A stretch of DNA of 64,000 bases. Source: Datnioides undecimradiatus (Eukaryota > Chordata > Actinopteri > Lobotiformes > Datnioididae). The notes under the pieces were generated by a model that was not told the origin of the DNA, searched no databases, and saw only the letters and a list, made by a program, of their open reading frames with translations. Made by a program: the position numbers and the translations under genes. Of this stretch, positions 59,522 through 64,000 are shown piece after piece. Position 1 is the stretch's first letter, and the number at the start of each line of letters is the position of its first letter. The DNA lies in assembly GCA_008933995.1 (NCBI GenBank), contig WARS01000026.1:8074501-8138500 (forward strand), in the 5' to 3' direction.

Positions 59522-59546
59522 GCCTACAAGCCCCATCATGCCTCAG
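59522..59546 (+). promoter_or_regulatory. ZNF143-like promoter site, forward orientation
   Basis: CTACAAGCCCCATCATGCC closely matches the extended ZNF143 motif (ACTAYRNNNCCCR followed by nnATGC). It is inverted relative to the site at 59451-59471 and lies about 41 bp upstream of the ATG at 59587. Such sites mark start-site-proximal promoters of housekeeping genes. Confidence 0.5.
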
Positions 59547-59586
59547 AGCTAACTGCTCTCAACACCTGATTGTCAACAGAGTAGTA

Positions 59587-59660
59587 ATGTCTGCCGTTAG
59601 CAGGGAAGGAAGGCTCGCAAAAATGGAGAACGAGGAGAAAACTTCTACTGTATCGAACAG
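59587..59660 (+). CDS. uckl1: first coding exon, probably uckl1 (uridine-cytidine kinase-like 1)
   Basis: ATG at 59587 opens MSAVSREGRLAKMENEEKTS and then TVSN, ending in phase 2 (AG) at the donor GTAACA. A second in-frame ATG at 59623 has a better start context (AAAATGG). UCKL1 is a uridine/cytidine kinase-like enzyme of the pyrimidine salvage family. Its catalytic exons would lie beyond the right edge, so no kinase motif is visible. The name rests on position: in human, UCKL1 follows ZNF512B on the same strand. A faint likeness to the human N-terminus (EKSETACEDRSN) helps. A split AG codon could continue as Ser or Arg. The exon itself is well supported by the promoter sites and donor. The name is moderate. 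Confidence 0.55.
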
Positions 59661-62041
59661 GTAACATTTTTAGTACTACTCGGAAACCACTGGAATCACA
59701 AACCGATTTTTGGGCGATTTTTTAAAAACATTTTCATTGGCAGTTTGGTTAAGCATCTTTACGGAAACACGACCTGTCACACTAGGTTAATGGGAACACA
59801 CACTGTATTGTTACCTTATATAAAAGTAACCTATCGCTGTAATGGCAGCCAGGAAGTCACGGTATCATTTTTAGTTTATAACAGATGACATACAAACTCG
59901 GCCTGGTTGTAGTTTGTCGTTTTGTCCACTCCCCCATTGGGTTTTTACAGTTGTCATTTTACACGAGGTGCCTTTCCAACATAGCTAACTTCATTGTCAT
60001 CTTCTCAAACCAGAAAAACACAAAAATAATTTTAGAAAAATCTTTTAAGGCTAGCTCGAATTTGCTAACGTAGTGTGTGGCTAGGCTATTGCCAGAGAGA
60101 AAGGAATAGCCTGAATAAAGCTGTAATGGGCAGATTTTATGTAGCAGAGGAGAGACGCATTGCATGGCGTTTCCTGTTGGCGCCGCAACATCAGCAGAGT
60201 GCACATTTCTGATAAATGCTCCATGAAAGTGAAGTTGTTTGTCAAACATTTGGTGGAGCTCAATTATACTGTAGCTGAATATACATACCTTTGTCATATT
60301 GTCATATTGACCCAGTTAGTCAGCTCTCTGTAACCACCCACATTTAACCCAGCCTTCAAGTTAGTGCCCTATTGAGCCACAAGGGGGTGTTATTGCATTG
60401 GTCTGTCCACTGTATTCCTGTTGGCAGACTATAAACCTGTCTCACAAGCATTAAAGTTATGTTCACATCGCTGTATGGCAAAACATTGTTGACGTTTATG
60501 TAGGTGCAAAACAAACTTCAATAAGAGATAATCCACGAGAAGCTGTGAGTAAACACACAAGCCTGGAAGTATATGTTGGTGATGTGAAATTGGCAGAAAT
60601 GAACAATTTACAGGTGAATATAATGCAGTTCAACACAAAACACCTTAAACAGTAGCCTCGGAAATTACCAGGTGAAACAACACACTCAAAACAGACATTA
60701 GACAGTGTAAGCTTTGTATATTTTATTTAGCTGCACAGTAATGGTAACCACTTACAGTATTTATTGGACAAGTTCAGTTATTTTTTCCACCCTATGTATA
60801 TATAGCCACTTACATAACTCCGTCCTAGTTTCTAAAAAAGGTTGGAATAAGCATTTGGAGTTTGGGTCAAATTACTTCCATTTTTAATTTAAGACTTTCA
60901 GTTTCTTTAATGATGAAATTAAAGTTAAAATAAATCAAAGGAGACAAGTGGATTTGTCTCACATTATATGCTGTTTTTTATGAGTGATGTAACATTTCTC
61001 TCACTGTACTTACAATATGTTTTACTTTAGCCTGGGCCTGTAATCGTTCTCTGCGTCCCTGTAGCCATAGAGAGGTAGCTGAATGTTTGGCATAGCAACC
61101 AGTTCAGGCTTCTTGTTTCCATGTGGCTTTCTTGCTTTGCAGCTGTCTTCTGACTGCAGTTTAAAGCCACAGTGACAGTCCCAAAACTGCATCAAAGATT
61201 AGAGAAAAACACTGAATTCCCTTGTGTCTCTCCCCTGTGGTGTTAACGAGGAAGTAAACAGAAATGAGGTCTTGTCAAGTCCAAACTCCAAATATTTGGT
61301 AACACTTTAAAAGTGGTGGTTCAGATCATATCTACTAGTTTCTCTAAGCAGTGTGGTTCTGAATCTGTGGCCCACTCAGCTCGTTGGTTTGTTTTTGCTG
61401 CGCTGCTATACAATTAAGTCTGTCTTCTCTGATCTCTGAGAATAATGATTTGTTTGTCTGTACAAGATGTGGCTTGGGAGGAGCGTCAGTGTGTACATGT
61501 GTGTGTTTATGTGGTGCATGTGTGCATTGCTAAGGGCTGTTCCTCAGACTGTCAGCTGACAGAGCAGTAGAAGTAGTTTTGGGTTTCATCATGGTGTTTA
61601 TTCCCCACTCCTCACTGTGAGTGAAGTTAGGGAGGGGACATCGTTGTGTGCATGTTTGCGCTCGCTTGCTGTCATGCTAATGTCTCCAGACTCTGGTGTA
61701 AGGCACACAGAGACATGGCGAGTCCCTGCAGGGGAAAAGCACCCTGCCTCCCTCTGCCCTTCCCCTCTGTTATATTCTCTCTCTTGCTCTCTCTCTACCC
61801 TCTCCATTTCTCCCTCTCTTCACCTCCCCCAAACAGCCTGAAGCATCTCTGTTGTAAATTCAGTCAACTGCGTCAACATTAGAGGAGAACAAAAGCTTTC
61901 TGTTTGTCTATTCCCCTCTTTTTTCTTTTTTTTTCTACCAGTTTGATTTTTAGTGTGTCTGTCGCTCTCTTCTGGTCCCTCTATCACCTCCAGCCACATA
62001 TTGCAACACTGACTGTCAAAGACAGATGACCCAAGCTTGGC

Positions 62042-62067
62042 GTGTGTGTGTGTGTGTGTGTGTGTGT
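62042..62067. repeat. GT microsatellite
   Basis: (GT)13 in the putative uckl1 intron. Confidence 0.95.
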
Positions 62068-62536
62068 TTTTATGTGTGTGCCAGGAGTGGGAAGGTCTGG
62101 CTCTAACCTGATGCTATTAATATCACCTAATGAACATAATCTGGAGGGTAGGTTATCCTCTTACATTTGTTGGCTGGACGACTGAGGGGAGGAGTGGAGA
62201 GCGAGTGAAAGAGGAGGGAAAAGCTGTGCTGTAGTTTCACATTGAGTGCGCTCCCTCCACCAAGCTGCAGTGCCTTCTCTCTCCCTCTATTGCTCCACTG
62301 AATGGAAGAAGCCAAACAGATGTTTAAAGTTTCGTTTCTCATCTAAGCCCATTCCCCTCTATATTGCCCAACCCCATCTCTCTCTCTCTCTCGATGGCTT
62401 GTACCTGAGGACAGTACCGTTAAATGCTTGAGTGTATACAGCATATATTTACAGAGTATACCTGTTGGCAGTTAGGTTTGAAACACAACTTGCCGAGTGC
62501 ACACAGTGGAAACCGCCCATTTATTTTTCACCAGTC

Positions 62537-62604
62537 ATGAACTCGCTACCAGCTTACTCAGGAGCTAGAATATCTGGCTGTTGGACTCTAAGATCTGATG
62601 GCAG
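62537..62604 (+). CDS. possible alternative first (or poison) exon of the uckl1-like gene
   Basis: ATG at 62537 opens MNSLPAYSGARISGCWTLRS and DG, ending in phase 2 at a perfect donor, GCAG/GTAAGT. A usable acceptor (tatttttcaccag) lies just before it. Spliced after the exon at 59587, the shared frame would meet a TAG within 12 codons. It resembles no protein I know. Confidence 0.25.
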
Positions 62605-63724
62605 GTAAGTGCATCAAATTTATTCCAATTTTTCACTCTTGTATATTCAGGTGCACTAAAAATTTGACTGTTTTTGCACATCAACCCTGTGGGAGAGTAA
62701 GCAGTTCCCTGTTTCTAATGTGGATGAACAGGATCGACCACACCAGCCTGTAGATGTCTGGAGTATAGCAATTAGTATTTTTGTTGACTGGCTTTGGTCA
62801 AGTTTGCAGCTTAGTCACTTAGTAACACAACTTTGGTTTGAGTGACTATAAAAGTTGTTTTTGTGTCACTGTCCAGAGTTTGGTCTAATATTTTGATTGT
62901 ATGATCACATCATAATTTAATGCAATTCTGTTGCGCAAATGAATGATTGAAGTCTAATGAAAAAGTAAGTTTATTGAGTTTAAAGTGAAGATCTTTGTCG
63001 CAATAAAAGCAAAATGTAAGTCAATAACATTAACAAATTATTCCATTATTTCAGAAACATTACATGTTATAATATTTATGCATACATTTTTTCATTAATA
63101 CTTTCAGATCAGTTTTTAGCTGCAATGCACATGCCTGTTGAAAACTGAACTGAGAAGTTGAAGTCATGCTCTGTTGATTAAGGGTTGGCTTTTGTCAAAT
63201 GAATGTCATTTTATTTTTGCTGTGTTTAATTAACTTTTGTAACACCCCTCAACAAAACCAAGAGTCTTGGGTTTTCTTAGGAGAGCAAATGAAGCAATAT
63301 GTAGTATAAGTAATGACCCTTCTTCTCAGTCTTATTTACTGCTACTGTCATTGACTAATGCAGACATTTGGGGCTTAGATGGCCCTCATGTCTGCTCCAC
63401 AAGAGTTTCCTTTTCACAAAGTTGCTCTCGTAGATGGGTGCATGCAATGCTTAGGCGCACTCAGTAGTGTGACCGTAACCAGTCAGGGTATGATTCAGCA
63501 CAGTCAGCCAGGCTAATCTTTTATGGCACCCTGGTTTGGTTTTAACTGATAACCCAGTGGGAGAGTGCTATGCCTCCTGCAAGGTCTATGTGTTCTTAGT
63601 CTTAGCCCCACTCCCTGCCTCCATCCAAGTGCAGGTGACCCTGGTGCGATAAGATAAATCTTTGCTCTCTCTTGTTTGCTTCACCTATGTCCTCTTGACA
63701 CTCCACATGGGGAGGTGGATGGCC

Positions 63725-63732
63725 TATATAAA
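63725..63732 (+). promoter_or_regulatory. TATA box of a candidate downstream promoter
   Basis: TATATAAA in the context CCTATATAAAG would set initiation near 63755, about 50 bases before the ATG at 63807. The role is inferred. Confidence 0.35.
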
Positions 63733-63806
63733 GATGTGGAAGCCAAGAGTTGACTAAATAACAGAGAAATATCTGGGACTGTTCTCTTGTGCAGTTTACT
63801 GTCGTT

Positions 63807-63865
63807 ATGGCGTCTGGATTTTTACAGTCCTCACTGGGTGAAGTGTGGATGTCCCGGATCCTGCA
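63807..63865 (+). CDS. possible alternative first exon with its own TATA box
   Basis: ATG at 63807 opens MASGFLQSSLGEVWMSRIL, reaching a consensus donor CA/GTAAGT in phase 2, the same phase as the exons at 59587 and 62537. The exon follows a TATATAAA box by about 80 bases. No homology is recognised. Confidence 0.35.
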
Positions 63866-64000
63866 GTAAGTGTTGCTAGCTACTGTTCCCTGGTTAGACT
63901 TGTAGCTTAGAGAAACTTGTGTTTGTGAAACAACTAAGGCAGCGTTTGTTTTCGTTATGCTTGTGAATTTTTTTGTGCTGTTTCTTATTTTTGACATCTG

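Larger units (their letters stand above)
59661..64000 (+). other. first intron of the uckl1-like gene (runs off the window)
   Basis: No exon with the UCKL1 kinase sequence is present. The stretch contains a pyrimidine-rich section (about 61.73-61.99 kb), a GT tract (62042-62067) and two ATG-plus-donor segments (62537-62604 and 63807-63865) that could be alternative first exons. Confidence 0.5.

Noticed and set aside
63602-63997. 131-codon - strand frame at the right edge
   Set aside because: No family likeness, and it overlaps the TATA box and candidate exon on the + strand.

Overview
The window is vertebrate nuclear DNA, almost certainly from a percomorph teleost fish. Genes are split by long AT-rich introns with GT-AG splice sites. 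CA/GT, GA and tetranucleotide microsatellites are common. Several diverged interspersed repeats of kinds familiar from percomorph genomes are present, for example the 'agcttagcttagc' family near 7.1-7.5 kb and 8.9-9.2 kb. There is no prokaryotic gene organisation, and most open frames are chance frames in introns.

Three genes lie head to tail on the + strand. (1) samd10, a small SAM-domain protein, has four coding exons here (1274-1458, 11170-11338, 17743-17883 and a 23-nt terminal coding exon at 27078-27100). Its first exon lies upstream of the window. (2) znf512b is complete for coding sequence. Its 16 coding exons between 34606 and 55322 join in a single frame to 847 codons plus a stop. 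A GC-rich TATA/YY1-type promoter and a non-coding leader exon are inferred at about 32.55-33.08 kb, and a long 3' UTR may reach about 59.3 kb. (3) A first coding exon at 59587-59660, behind a promoter with two inverted ZNF143-like sites, is most likely the start of uckl1, with the rest beyond the right edge. The order and orientation samd10 > znf512b > uckl1 are the same as I remember for human 20q13.33, which supports all three names.

Splice phases were checked by hand. Every znf512b junction keeps frame, and the lengths sum to 2544 nt (848 codons). The protein reads as four successive modules, each with an amphipathic segment, a C2HC finger and a C2H2 finger. It also has an N-terminal AT-hook-like KRKGRPK, an RRKQ-type NuRD/RBBP4-binding motif on its own 72-nt phase-symmetric exon, and a C-terminal KKRGRKPK. 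It is a chromatin-associated nuclear protein.

The rest is introns, one 3.5-4 kb intergenic spacer (about 28.5-32.1 kb), microsatellites and old repeats. I found no tRNA, rRNA, CRISPR, bacterial or viral genes. The most interesting points are the four-module finger architecture with a shared intron position, the cassette-like exon carrying the RBBP4-binding motif, three candidate phase-2 first exons at the uckl1 end, and a perfect 14-bp hairpin in samd10 intron 1/2 sequence.
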